A stretch of DNA of 64,000 nt from Gammaproteobacteria bacterium (lineage in GTDB: Bacteria > Pseudomonadota > Gammaproteobacteria > Granulosicoccales > Granulosicoccaceae), in NCBI GenBank assembly GCA_002746645.1, contig PDPU01000023.1, forward strand, positions 1 through 64,000. Reading direction: 5' to 3'. The position numbers and the translations under genes were made by a program. The notes under the pieces were generated by a model. The model saw nothing but the letters and a program-made list of their open reading frames with translations, did no database searches and was not told where the DNA came from. Numbering within the stretch: the first letter of the stretch is position 1; every line of letters begins with the position of its first letter. Positions 14,541 through 23,280 of the stretch are shown piece after piece.

Positions 14541-15497
14541 ATGAAACCCTCGGCAATGCATGCGCTCAAAGCGATCCTTCTGCTTGTCGGTTGCCTGCTT
14601 TCCGTCAGCCCGGCCATCTCGGCATCGGAAGATGAATCCGACGTCGCCGCCAGACCCGATCCTGTCGACGAAGGCAAGCCGCGTTGGGAGCTTGGCCTCG
14701 CGGGCGCTTGGGTCAACGGTCGCGACTACCCGGCGTCGAAGGACGACAACACGCGGCTCGTTGCGCTGCCCTACTTCATCTATCGAACGCCCCGACTGCG
14801 CGTTGGCGATGGCGTCAAGGCAGTTGCCATCGAAAACGCGCAGTTGCGCCTCGATCTTTCGGTGGCGGGTTCGCTCAACGCCAGTTCCGAGAAGAACAGT
14901 GCGCGCGAGGGCATGGAAAACATCGACTTCCTCGGGGAAATCGGCCCGGAACTCACCTGGCGCATTCCACTCGGGAACCCGCGCGATGCCGAATCGGCCG
15001 CGGGTGACAATGGCGAAGGCGCCGTCGATCCGGGGCGTCTCACACTCGGTACCGAGTTGCACGCAGTGTTCGGTATCGGCGGCGGTGAGGTGACCTACCG
15101 CGGACACCTCCTCGAATTCGACCTGCGCTATGCAAGGCGCATCAGCAAGATGTCACAACTCGCGCTGTTCACGGGCGGTTCGGTGACCTTCGCCAGTGAA
15201 CGTCTGCAGGACTACTACTACGAGGTCAAGCCGCAGTTCGAACGTCCGGATCGGCCCCGCTACGATGCACGGGAAGGCCTGCTTTCGGGCAGTGTCGTCC
15301 TCGGCATCACTGGCCGCCCGGCTGACAATCTCCGGTTCGCGGCCGGCGTCAGCCTCGGCATGTTCGGTGGTGCCGCGAACGCCGACAGCCCGCTGCACGA
15401 AACCAACAGCAGCGTGACGGGCTTTGTCGGCGTCATCTGGCGGGTGGCCAGAAGCCGCGACAACGTGCTCGTCCACGATCTGAACGACGATCTGTAG
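14541..15497 (+). CDS. MipA/OmpV-family outer membrane protein
   Basis: A 318-residue protein with signal peptide cleaved about after PAISA (residue 28). It has alternating amphipathic strands and WELGLAGAWVNGRDYPASKD near the N-terminus, the typical MipA/OmpV start, and SSVTGFVGVIWRVAR near the end. MipA-type proteins are small outer-membrane barrels thought to scaffold murein enzymes, but most members are uncharacterised. ATG 14541 is chosen because the signal peptide begins there. No operon partner; rpe follows after 110 bases. Confidence 0.8.
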   Translation: MKPSAMHALKAILLLVGCLLSVSPAISASEDESDVAARPDPVDEGKPRWELGLAGAWVNGRDYPASKDDNTRLVALPYFIYRTPRLRVGDGVKAVAIENAQLRLDLSVAGSLNASSEKNSAREGMENIDFLGEIGPELTWRIPLGNPRDAESAAGDNGEGAVDPGRLTLGTELHAVFGIGGGEVTYRGHLLEFDLRYARRISKMSQLALFTGGSVTFASERLQDYYYEVKPQFERPDRPRYDAREGLLSGSVVLGITGRPADNLRFAAGVSLGMFGGAANADSPLHETNSSVTGFVGVIWRVARSRDNVLVHDLNDDL

Positions 15498-15607
15498 CTG
15501 CCGCATGTGTCCCTGGCCTGTCGACACGCCAGCGATGCTCCTTCGCTGAACCGAAGGCGCCACTGGTGTAGTCTTGCGGGTCACACCTACGTCTGATCGA
15601 CCCCGTG

Positions 15608-16279
15608 ATGCCCGAACGCCGCTATCTTGTTGCACCCTCGATTCTCTCGGCGGATTTTGCGTGTCTCGGGAAGGAAGTGGAGGCGGTGCTTGCCGCCGGT
15701 GCCGATGTGGTCCACTTCGATGTCATGGACAACCACTACGTGCCGAACCTGACCATCGGTCCGCCGGTGTGTTCGGCACTCCGGAAACACGGCATCACGG
15801 CGCCCATCGACGTGCACCTGATGGTCAAGCCCGTCGATCGCATCATTCCCGATTTTGCGAAAGCGGGCGCCAGCATCATCAGTTTTCATCCCGAAGCTTC
15901 CGAACACATCGACAGAAGCCTGCAGCTGATCCGCGACGAGGGTTGCCAGGCAGGTCTCGCGTTCAATCCGGCAACGCCGCTCGACGTCATCGAGCATGTC
16001 ATCGACAAGCTCGATCAGATTCTGCTGATGTCGGTGAACCCGGGCTTCGGTGGACAGGCCTTCATCCCGCACACGCTCGAGAAGCTTCGCCGGGCGCGCA
16101 AGATCATCGATGACAGCGGGCGCGACATCCGGCTCGAAGTGGACGGAGGCGTATCGGTCGCGAACATCCGTGACATCGCCGATGCCGGTGCAGACATGTT
16201 CGTGGCAGGCTCGGCGATCTTCGGTGCCGATGACTACGGCAAGGTCATCGGCGACATGCGGCAGGCTCTGGCAACCTGA
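15608..16279 (+). CDS. rpe: Ribulose-phosphate 3-epimerase
   Basis: A 223-residue TIM-barrel enzyme interconverting ribulose 5-phosphate and xylulose 5-phosphate in the pentose phosphate pathway. Motifs: [28 protein letters not shown] (metal site H-x-D-x-M-D), [19 protein letters not shown] and LEVDGGVS (second catalytic Asp), then VAGSAIFG for phosphate binding. Length and all residues are normal. GTG 15605, one codon upstream, is an alternative start. Monocistronic here rather than linked to gph and trpE. Confidence 0.95.
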   Translation: MPERRYLVAPSILSADFACLGKEVEAVLAAGADVVHFDVMDNHYVPNLTIGPPVCSALRKHGITAPIDVHLMVKPVDRIIPDFAKAGASIISFHPEASEHIDRSLQLIRDEGCQAGLAFNPATPLDVIEHVIDKLDQILLMSVNPGFGGQAFIPHTLEKLRRARKIIDDSGRDIRLEVDGGVSVANIRDIADAGADMFVAGSAIFGADDYGKVIGDMRQALAT

Positions 16280-16496
16280 AGTACCTGCCCTGCCCCCGTA
16301 AATCCGCACTCGCATCTACGCATCTCATCTGCGTCCGATCTACGTCGCATCGGTATCGGCACGGCACTGCCGAGCACAGTCCACCGTCGTCGCGCCGGCG
16401 ACATTCCGTGAAGCAAGGCAGATCAATTCTCGATTTCAGGGCAGACAATCGCATCAGCCATGACCGGCTTGTGACGCTACAGTCATTTTCCCCTCG

Positions 16497-16521
16497 CAAA
16501 CGTACATTTATCGCACGTTTG
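16497..16521 (+). promoter_or_regulatory. Palindrome upstream of the IclR-type regulator gene
   Basis: CAAACGT (16497-16503) and ACGTTTG (16515-16521) are perfect 7-bp inverted half-sites separated by 11 bases, centred about 59 bases before ATG 16568. A plausible operator, most simply for autoregulation by the downstream regulator. Confidence 0.45.
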
Positions 16522-16567
16522 TCACGCTATATTGAACAGACGTACTTCTACTGGCCGATCAGCTTTC

Positions 16568-17392
16568 ATGTCCACTGGCATCCTCCGGCGCGACACCGCG
16601 TCGACGTTCGAGAAAGGTCTTGCCGTGCTCTCGGTATTCGACGGGAGTCATGCGAGGTTGACACTGGCGCAGGTCGCCGATCTCACCGGTTTCGATCGTG
16701 CCGTGGCAAGGCGGCTGGTGCTGACGCTTCGTGAATGCGGCTATCTGGAACAGGAAGGCCGCGATTTCTTCCTGACGCCACGCGTGGTGGTGCTGGCCGG
16801 GCAGTTCTTCGAAAGCCAGCAACTCCACATCGGCGTCCAGCAACTGGTCTGCCGCTGCGCCGAGGAACTCGGCTGCGCTGTCGCCATCGGCATGCGTAAC
16901 CGCGAAGACGTCATCTTGATTACGCGTTCGGTACCGAAGGACATGCCGCCGGACGCGATGCCGCTGTTCGGCACGCGCCTGCCGGTGTTGCACACTGCAC
17001 TCGGCCGCATGTTGCTGGCGCAGGAAAGCACCGAGACGGCCGAAGCGCTCGTGCAGAGTGCGCCAATGAAGGGCTGGACGGACGACTCGATGCTGACGCG
17101 TGATGAAATACGCGATGCGGTGGCGCGCGCGCGGGAAGCGAACTGCGCCGTGGTACGGTCCGAATTCGACCATCACCATGTCATCTGCGCAGTGCCACTG
17201 ACGCTGCCGTCTTCGATGCCGGCGGCGATCTGCTCTCTGAAGCACATTTCCGAGGCACAGGCACGACAGGTTGCCGCGGGTTCCGGACCCGAAGATGTCT
17301 GTGCCGGCCAGCCCGAAATCATCGACACACTGACCCGATACGCGTCGCTCATCGAGACGGCGCTGCAGACCTCGCCTGAGTTCCGGAACTGA
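16568..17392 (+). CDS. IclR-family transcriptional regulator
   Basis: A 274-residue protein. Residues about 12-75 form the IclR winged helix (FEKGLAVLSVFDGSHARLTL, TGFDRAVARRLVLTLRECGY), followed by the effector domain with VLHTALGRMLLAQ, the usual IclR C-domain core. The N-terminus resembles the PcaR/PobR group that controls aromatic-acid genes, but no such genes are here. The nearest metabolic genes are formate dehydrogenase and fhs, beyond a second regulator on the opposite strand. ATG 16568 is preferred to TTG 16532. Confidence 0.88.
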   Translation: MSTGILRRDTASTFEKGLAVLSVFDGSHARLTLAQVADLTGFDRAVARRLVLTLRECGYLEQEGRDFFLTPRVVVLAGQFFESQQLHIGVQQLVCRCAEELGCAVAIGMRNREDVILITRSVPKDMPPDAMPLFGTRLPVLHTALGRMLLAQESTETAEALVQSAPMKGWTDDSMLTRDEIRDAVARAREANCAVVRSEFDHHHVICAVPLTLPSSMPAAICSLKHISEAQARQVAAGSGPEDVCAGQPEIIDTLTRYASLIETALQTSPEFRN

Positions 17393-17456
17393 ACCCCCCT
17401 CTCCGCGGCGAACGAACGCGCACGGATCAAGACGAATATCGGCTCGGGAAGTTGGT

Positions 17457-18518
17457 TCATGCCGACGCGGAAGAATCCGGCGTGCCACGACGTGCCGCAT
17501 TGCGACAGGCCCGTGGCGAGCAACCTCGGGCTTTCCGAAAACTGCTGCTGAAGTGCGCCGGGCTGGCAAAGCCGGTGGCTCTGGCAATGTCGGCCAACGG
17601 CAGACTGCCGCGCGTGAGCAGCTCGGTGGCGGCATCGATCCGGAGGTCGCGGTAGTGTCGGAGACAACTCTGCTGCAGGTGTGTCCGGAACAGCCGGTTG
17701 AGCTGCCGTTCGCCGACACCGGCAATCCTCGCAAGCTGACCGAGGGTCAGTGGATCGGCAATGTGGGTTTCCATGGCGGCAAGAGCACGCGCAAGGGCTT
17801 CCGGCTTGTCCCGATGGCGTTGGCGTTCGGGGTGGGTTCCGGGATCAGCTGCAAGCATCGGGTTCGCCATGACGAACCAGTCACTGATGCGAACGGCAAG
17901 ATTTCCGCCATGGCGCTGCGCTACCAGCGAAAGCATCATGTCGAAGGCGCCTCCGGCACCCGCGGCGCTCATGCGCCGTTCGGAAATCAGATAGCGTGAC
18001 TGGCGGCAGGCAACATCGGGTGCCAGTGTGGCCATGAGGTTGACGTGTTCGCGGTGCACCGTCACGGCCTCGCCACTCATGAGTCCTGCCCGTGCCAGCA
18101 GCAGCGGCCCACCGGAAATGCCGCCGATCACGACGCCCCTGCGATCGAGCCATTGCAACCAGGCAATCAGTCGCGGCATCAGTTGCTCGTCGGCAGTGCC
18201 ACCGGCAACGATCAGCACCAGATCGAAATCACTGGTCTCGCCGATGAAGTGGTCTGCTCTTACACTCACGCCGGACGAACTCTCGCTGCGCGCGCCTTCG
18301 ACGGGCAGGTTCTGCCAGAGGAAAAGGGTCTTCCCGGCAATGCGGTTGGCGGCACGCAGGGGCTCCATGGCGGCAGCGAAAGACAGCAGGGCGTAGCCGT
18401 CGATCAACACGAAGCCGATGCGGTACGGCCTGGCAATCGTGTCGTCGGAGGCTCGCGGCGTAGATCGTTCCGGAGGGATGTCTGACAGCAGACCGGGCGG
18501 AAGGTGATCATTGTCCAT
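17457..18518 (-). CDS. GlxA-type AraC regulator (DJ-1/PfpI sensor plus AraC HTH)
   Basis: A 353-residue protein. The first half (about 30-200) is a DJ-1/PfpI-like domain (RIGFVLIDGYALLSFAAAME, DLVLIVAGGTADE, GVVIGGISGGPLLLARAGLM). The second half has the AraC double helix-turn-helix (TLGQLARIAGVGERQLNRLF, LPLADIARATGFASPAHFSS). This is the GlxA architecture, whose members control catabolism of quaternary amines, arginine and related compounds. It is divergent from the formate dehydrogenase operon with only about 115 bases between starts, so it is the best candidate regulator of it. ATG 18518 preferred over TTG 18527. Confidence 0.88.
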   Translation of the reverse strand: MDNDHLPPGLLSDIPPERSTPRASDDTIARPYRIGFVLIDGYALLSFAAAMEPLRAANRIAGKTLFLWQNLPVEGARSESSSGVSVRADHFIGETSDFDLVLIVAGGTADEQLMPRLIAWLQWLDRRGVVIGGISGGPLLLARAGLMSGEAVTVHREHVNLMATLAPDVACRQSRYLISERRMSAAGAGGAFDMMLSLVAQRHGGNLAVRISDWFVMANPMLAADPGTHPERQRHRDKPEALARALAAMETHIADPLTLGQLARIAGVGERQLNRLFRTHLQQSCLRHYRDLRIDAATELLTRGSLPLADIARATGFASPAHFSSSFRKARGCSPRACRNAARRGTPDSSASA

Positions 18519-18537
18519 TTTAGACAATTATATGTCT
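18510..18537 (-). promoter_or_regulatory. Overlapping TGTC/GACA palindromes between the GlxA-type regulator and formate dehydrogenase
   Basis: ATTGTC (18510-18515) and GACAAT (18523-18528) form one inverted pair; AGACA (18522-18526) and TGTCT (18533-18537) form another that shares the middle half-site. Together they give three equally oriented-or-inverted half-sites in 28 bases over the start of the regulator gene and facing the fds promoter region. A candidate autoregulatory operator. Confidence 0.45.
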
Positions 18538-18633
18538 TTTTCATGAAAACACGTCGCATCGTGTAACAGGCATTCTTGTGTAGATGGATCACTTCACCGT
18601 GTCCTGTGCGTCTGCTATGGAGAAATTGGATCA

Positions 18634-20358
18634 GTGAACGAGGTCATCGACAAGCCGGGCACCCGCGGCAAGCGAGGTGCCGGTGTCTGGAAATCCGGCC
18701 GCGGCAAGGGCCGCCATCGACCGAAGGGCCGTGCGCTCGATGCCGATGCGCATGCGGAAGTGCTGACCCTGCTCGGCGATCGCCCGCGCAACCGTGATCT
18801 TCTGATCGAGCATCTGCACCTCATTCAGGATGCGTACGGCCATCTCTCCGCCGCCCATCTTCGCGCACTGGCCGAGGAAATGCGGCTCTCGCAGGCCGAG
18901 GTGTTCGAGGTGGCGAGTTTCTACGCGCACTTCGACGTCGTACTCGAAGGCGAAACTCCGCCGCCGGCACTCACCATCCGGGTCTGCGATTCGCTCTCCT
19001 GCGAGCTTGCCGGTGCCGAAGCCCTGAAAACGGCTCTCGAAAACGGGCTTGATGCTTCCGAGGTCCGTGTCCTGCGTGCGCCCTGCATGGGTCGCTGCGA
19101 CAAGGCGCCGGTGCTCGAGATCGGTCATCGGCACGTCGAGCACGCCACGCCCGAAAAGGTTGCTGCCGTCATTGCCGGTGCCGACTATCAGGCCGAAATT
19201 CCCGCTTACGAGGCATTCGCTGCCTACCGGCGGGGCGGTGGCTACGAGCGTCTCGAAGCGCTTCGTGGCGGCAGCTTCGGCATCGACGAGATGCAGTCGC
19301 AGATCGAGGCTTCGGGTCTTCGCGGGCTTGGCGGTGCCGGTTTCCCCTCGGATCGCAAATGGGGGTTCGTGCGCAACGAGGAGGGACCACGCTACCTTGC
19401 GGTGAACGGCGATGAAGGTGAACCCGGTACCTTCAAGGACCTCTACCACCTCGAGCGCACACCGCACCTCTTTCTCGAGGGTGTGCTGCTGGCGGCACAC
19501 GCAATGGCGGCCGACCACGTCTACCTCTACATCCGTGACGAGTACCCCGCCGTGATCGAAATCCTCGCGTGCGAAATCGAGGCGCTGGAGGCAGCCGGCA
19601 TTGCCGCAAGGGACTTCCTTGAAATACGACGCGGTGCGGGTGCCTACATCTGCGGCGAAGAGTCGGCGATGATCGAATCGATCGAAGGCAAACGCGGGCT
19701 TCCCCGCCATCGTCCGCCCTTCGTGGCCCAGTGCGGCATCTTCGGTCGCCCCACCCTCGTGCACAACGTCGAAACACTGCTGTGGGTCGCGCGCGTGGTG
19801 CGCGAAGGGCCCGAGATTCTCTCGAGCGTCGAGAAGAACGGTCGCAAGGGTCTCAGAAGCTATTCGGTGTCAGGGCGCATCAGGGAGCCCGGGGTGAAGC
19901 TCCTGCCCGCGGGATCGACCATCGACGACATCATCGAAGCGTCGGGTGGCATGCTCGAAGGGCATGTCTTCAAGGCCTATCAGCCGGGTGGCCCCTCCTC
20001 GGGCATCCTGCCCGCATCGCTGAACGGTATCCCGCTCGACTTCGACACGCTGCAACCCGAGGGCAGTTTCATCGGTTCGGCCGCGGTCGTCATCCTGTCG
20101 GACCAGGACAGCATCCGGGGTGCAGCGCTCAACATGCTGCGTTTCTTCGAGGACGAGAGCTGCGGCCAGTGCACGCCCTGCCGTGTCGGCTGCGAGAAGG
20201 CCGTGAAACTCATGGAAATGCCGGTCTGGAACAAGGATCTGCTCGAAGAACTCTCGAGCACCATGGTGGATGCGTCGATCTGCGGTCTCGGTCAGGCGGC
20301 ACCGAATCCGATCCGTCTTGTCATCAAGCACTTCCCGGAGGAAATCGGTCATGGCTGA
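18634..20358 (+). CDS. fdsB: NAD-dependent formate dehydrogenase, fused gamma-beta (NuoE-NuoF-like) subunit
   Basis: A 574-residue fusion. Residues about 45-190 are NuoE-like with a 2Fe-2S site (CDSLSCELAG and CMGRCDKAP). The rest is NuoF-like with the FMN/NADH site (RGLGGAGFPSDRKWG, NGDEGEPGTFKD, GAGAYICGEESAMIESIEG) and a 4Fe-4S site (ESCGQCTPCRVGCEK plus a later ICGLG cysteine). In Cupriavidus these are separate FdsG and FdsB; here one chain carries electrons from the formate-oxidising subunit to NAD+. GTG 18634 start; the end overlaps the catalytic subunit gene by 8 bases. The 42-residue basic leader (RGKRGAGVWKSGRGKGRH) is unusual. Confidence 0.9.
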   Translation: MNEVIDKPGTRGKRGAGVWKSGRGKGRHRPKGRALDADAHAEVLTLLGDRPRNRDLLIEHLHLIQDAYGHLSAAHLRALAEEMRLSQAEVFEVASFYAHFDVVLEGETPPPALTIRVCDSLSCELAGAEALKTALENGLDASEVRVLRAPCMGRCDKAPVLEIGHRHVEHATPEKVAAVIAGADYQAEIPAYEAFAAYRRGGGYERLEALRGGSFGIDEMQSQIEASGLRGLGGAGFPSDRKWGFVRNEEGPRYLAVNGDEGEPGTFKDLYHLERTPHLFLEGVLLAAHAMAADHVYLYIRDEYPAVIEILACEIEALEAAGIAARDFLEIRRGAGAYICGEESAMIESIEGKRGLPRHRPPFVAQCGIFGRPTLVHNVETLLWVARVVREGPEILSSVEKNGRKGLRSYSVSGRIREPGVKLLPAGSTIDDIIEASGGMLEGHVFKAYQPGGPSSGILPASLNGIPLDFDTLQPEGSFIGSAAVVILSDQDSIRGAALNMLRFFEDESCGQCTPCRVGCEKAVKLMEMPVWNKDLLEELSSTMVDASICGLGQAAPNPIRLVIKHFPEEIGHG

Positions 20359-23128
20359 GATCACCTTCACGCTGGATGGCGAAACGGTATCCGCCCTCCC
20401 CGGCGAAACCATCTGGGAAGTCACCCGGCGTCACGGCAATACGCTGCCGTACCTCTGCTTCGCCGATGAACCGGGTTACCGTGCCGACGGCAACTGCCGC
20501 GCCTGCATGGTCGAAATCGAGGGCGAACGAGTGCTGGCCGCCTCCTGCATCCGACAGCCTACCGACGGCATGGTGGTGCTTACCGGCAGCGAGCGCGCCA
20601 CGAAGTCACGGCGCATGGTCATGGAACTGCTGCTTGCCGACCAGCCCGAAAGATCCACGGCGCACGACCGCTCCTCGCACTTCTGGGCCATGGCCGAGAT
20701 GCAGGGTGTCCATGCCAGCCGCTTCCCGAAGGTCGAGATCGAACGCACGCCGGAAATCGATCGTTCGCACGTGGCCATGCAGGTGGCGCTCGATGCCTGC
20801 ATTCACTGCAACCTCTGTGTTCGTGCCTGCCGCGAAGTGCAGGTCAACGACGTGATCGGCATGTCAGGGCGCGGCCATGACGCGCGCATCACCTTCGACA
20901 TCCGTGACCCGATGGGCACGAGTAGCTGTGTGGCCTGCGGCGAGTGCGTGCAGGCCTGCCCCACGGGTGCACTCATGCCGACCGCCGCCGTCGACGGGCA
21001 GGGTCAGGGCGACAGCAAGGCCTTCGATCGGGAAGTCAACTCGGTGTGCCCCTACTGCGGTGTCGGCTGTCAGCTGAGCTACAAGGTACGCGATGAGAAG
21101 ATCGTCTGGGTCGATGGTGTGAACGGGCCTGCGAACGAGCAGCGCCTCTGCGTCAAGGGGCGCTTCGGCTTCGATTACATCGCCCACCCGCATCGCCTGA
21201 AGACACCGCTGATCCGTCGTGAAGATGCACCGGCCAAGGGCCTCAATATCGACCCTGCGAACCTTGGCGCATTCTTCCGCGAAGCCACCTGGGAGGAAGC
21301 GCTCGATGCGGCATCCGGTGGCCTGGCACGATTGCGTGACGAACACGGCGGCACGGCGGTTGCCGGTTTCGGTTCGGCGAAGTGCTCGAACGAAGAAGCC
21401 TATCTGTTCCAGAAACTCATTCGCACGGGCTTCGGGCACAACAATGTCGATCACTGCACGCGACTCTGTCATGCCTCGTCGGTCGCGGCACTCATGGAGA
21501 ACGTCGGCTCGGCTGCGGTCACGGCCACCTTCAACGAGATCGAGAACGCCGACTGCGCCATCGTCATCGGCGCGAACCCGATCGAGAATCATCCCGTGGC
21601 CGCCACCTGGTTCAAGCAGTTCGTGAAACGTGGCGGTACCCTGATCGTGATGGACCCGCGCGGTACCGGTCTCTTTCGGTACGCTACCTACGGCCTCAAG
21701 TTCCGCCCGGGTTGCGACGTTGCGATGCTCAACGCCATCATGCACACCATCGTCAGGGAAGAACTCTACGATCGTCAGTACATCGCGGGTTTCACCGAAG
21801 GCTGGGACGAGATGCGCGCACATCTCGAGGGCTTTCCACCCGAGAAGATGGCCGAACTCTGCGGCATCGACGCCGACACCCTGAAGCAGGTGGCGCGCGC
21901 CTTCGCCGGCGCGCGTGCCAGCATGATCTTCTGGGGCATGGGGGTGTCGCAGCACATCCACGGCACCGACAATTCGCGCTGCCTGATCTCGCTCGCGCTC
22001 ATGACCGGCCATGTGGGTCGGCCCGGCACGGGGTTGCATCCGCTGCGTGGTCAGAACAACGTGCAGGGGGCTTCCGATGCCGGCCTCATTCCGATGTTCC
22101 TGCCCGACTACCAGACCGTGACCGACGACGGGGTACGCAGCGCCTTCAACGACATCTGGGGCACCGAGGATTTCTCGGCTGAAAAGGGCCTCACGGTGGT
22201 CGAGATCATGGATGCGATCCATGCGGATGACATCCGCGGCATGTACATTCTCGGCGAGAATCCGGCCATGTCCGATCCCGACGTCGAGCATGCGCGCGAT
22301 GCGCTCGCGAAACTCGAACACCTCGTGGTGCAGGACATCTTCCTGACCGAAACGGCGAACTACGCCGACGTGATTCTGCCCGCGAGGGCCTGGCCCGAGA
22401 AACGCGGCACCGTCACCAACACCAACCGTCAGGTGCAGATGGGGCGCCCCGCCGTGGCGCCGCCCGGGGACGCACGCGAAGACTGGTGGATCACCACCGA
22501 GCTGGCAAAGCGTCTCGGTCTCGACTGGAACTACACACACCCGAAGGAAGTGTTCGCCGAAATGAAGCGCTCGATGAAGTCGCTCGACAACATCACCTGG
22601 GAACGTCTCGAGCAGGAAGCCGTGACCTACCCGAGCCTCTCGCCCGAGGATCCGGGCCAGCCGATCGTGTTCGGCGACGGTTTCCCGCGCCCGGAAGGAC
22701 GCGCGAAATTCACACCGGCGCATCTCGTCAGTCCCGCCGAAACGCCCGATGCCGACTACCCGATGGTGCTCATCACCGGGCGGCAGCTCGAGCACTGGCA
22801 TACCGGTTCGATGACGCGCCGCTCGCACGTGCTCGATGCGCTCGAGCCCGAAGCCAACTGCTCGATGCATCCGGCAACACTGCGCGAACTTGGCGTCGCA
22901 GCGGGTGATCGCGTACGCATCAGCACACGCCGCGGTTCGGTCGAGATCATGGCACGGGCTGATCGCGCCGTGGCCGAAGGTCAGGTCTTCATGCCTTTCG
23001 CCTTCGTCGAAGCGGCGGCCAACACACTGACCAATCCGGTGCTCGACCCCTTCGGCAAGATCCCGGAATTCAAGTACTCGGCTGCGCGTGTCACGGCACT
23101 CGAACGTGACGAGGAAGCAGCGGAGTAA
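20351..23128 (+). CDS. fdsA: Formate dehydrogenase catalytic (alpha) subunit, molybdopterin type
   Basis: A 925-residue iron-sulfur molybdoenzyme. In order: NuoG-like 2Fe-2S domain (CFADEPGYRADGNCRACMVE), a His-Cys cluster region, a two-cluster ferredoxin domain (CIHCNLCVRACRE, CVACGECVQACPTG), the Mo-bisMGD 4Fe-4S motif (CPYCGVGCQLSYKV), and the large catalytic domain with HCTRLCHASSVA, whose cysteine ligates molybdenum in FdsA-type enzymes. The C-terminal molydopterin dinucleotide-binding domain has LITGRQLEHWHTGSMTRR. It oxidises formate to CO2 in the cytoplasm. No small FdsD subunit or FdhD/FdsC sulfurtransferase gene follows, so maturation must be encoded elsewhere. Confidence 0.95.
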   Translation: MAEITFTLDGETVSALPGETIWEVTRRHGNTLPYLCFADEPGYRADGNCRACMVEIEGERVLAASCIRQPTDGMVVLTGSERATKSRRMVMELLLADQPERSTAHDRSSHFWAMAEMQGVHASRFPKVEIERTPEIDRSHVAMQVALDACIHCNLCVRACREVQVNDVIGMSGRGHDARITFDIRDPMGTSSCVACGECVQACPTGALMPTAAVDGQGQGDSKAFDREVNSVCPYCGVGCQLSYKVRDEKIVWVDGVNGPANEQRLCVKGRFGFDYIAHPHRLKTPLIRREDAPAKGLNIDPANLGAFFREATWEEALDAASGGLARLRDEHGGTAVAGFGSAKCSNEEAYLFQKLIRTGFGHNNVDHCTRLCHASSVAALMENVGSAAVTATFNEIENADCAIVIGANPIENHPVAATWFKQFVKRGGTLIVMDPRGTGLFRYATYGLKFRPGCDVAMLNAIMHTIVREELYDRQYIAGFTEGWDEMRAHLEGFPPEKMAELCGIDADTLKQVARAFAGARASMIFWGMGVSQHIHGTDNSRCLISLALMTGHVGRPGTGLHPLRGQNNVQGASDAGLIPMFLPDYQTVTDDGVRSAFNDIWGTEDFSAEKGLTVVEIMDAIHADDIRGMYILGENPAMSDPDVEHARDALAKLEHLVVQDIFLTETANYADVILPARAWPEKRGTVTNTNRQVQMGRPAVAPPGDAREDWWITTELAKRLGLDWNYTHPKEVFAEMKRSMKSLDNITWERLEQEAVTYPSLSPEDPGQPIVFGDGFPRPEGRAKFTPAHLVSPAETPDADYPMVLITGRQLEHWHTGSMTRRSHVLDALEPEANCSMHPATLRELGVAAGDRVRISTRRGSVEIMARADRAVAEGQVFMPFAFVEAAANTLTNPVLDPFGKIPEFKYSAARVTALERDEEAAE

Positions 23129-23150
23129 TCAAGCCGCTCCTTCATCAACC

Positions 23151-23255
23151 CACCCCCGGTCTTCAATACCAGGTCATCAACACCCGGTCTTAGAAATCCG
23201 GTCTTCAACATCCCGTTCTCAACCCCCTGTCTCCACCCCCCCTGTCTTCAGGGCA
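23151..23255 (+). repeat. Degenerate tandem repeats between fdsA and fhs
   Basis: Imperfect copies of CCCGGTCTTCAACA with about 14-20 base spacing (CCCGGTCTTCAATA, CCCGGTCTTAGAAA, CCGGTCTTCAACAT, CCCTGTCTCCACC, CCCTGTCTTCAGG) fill most of this 150-base spacer. It has a strong pyrimidine bias. Function unknown; slippage is the simplest origin. Confidence 0.6.
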
Positions 23256-23280
23256 CACCAACCGACGGAACTCCATTCTC

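Noticed and set aside
20864..22870. Long antisense frame opposite the formate dehydrogenase alpha subunit
   Set aside because: High-GC codon use leaves antisense frames open; the sense frame has all cofactor motifs.
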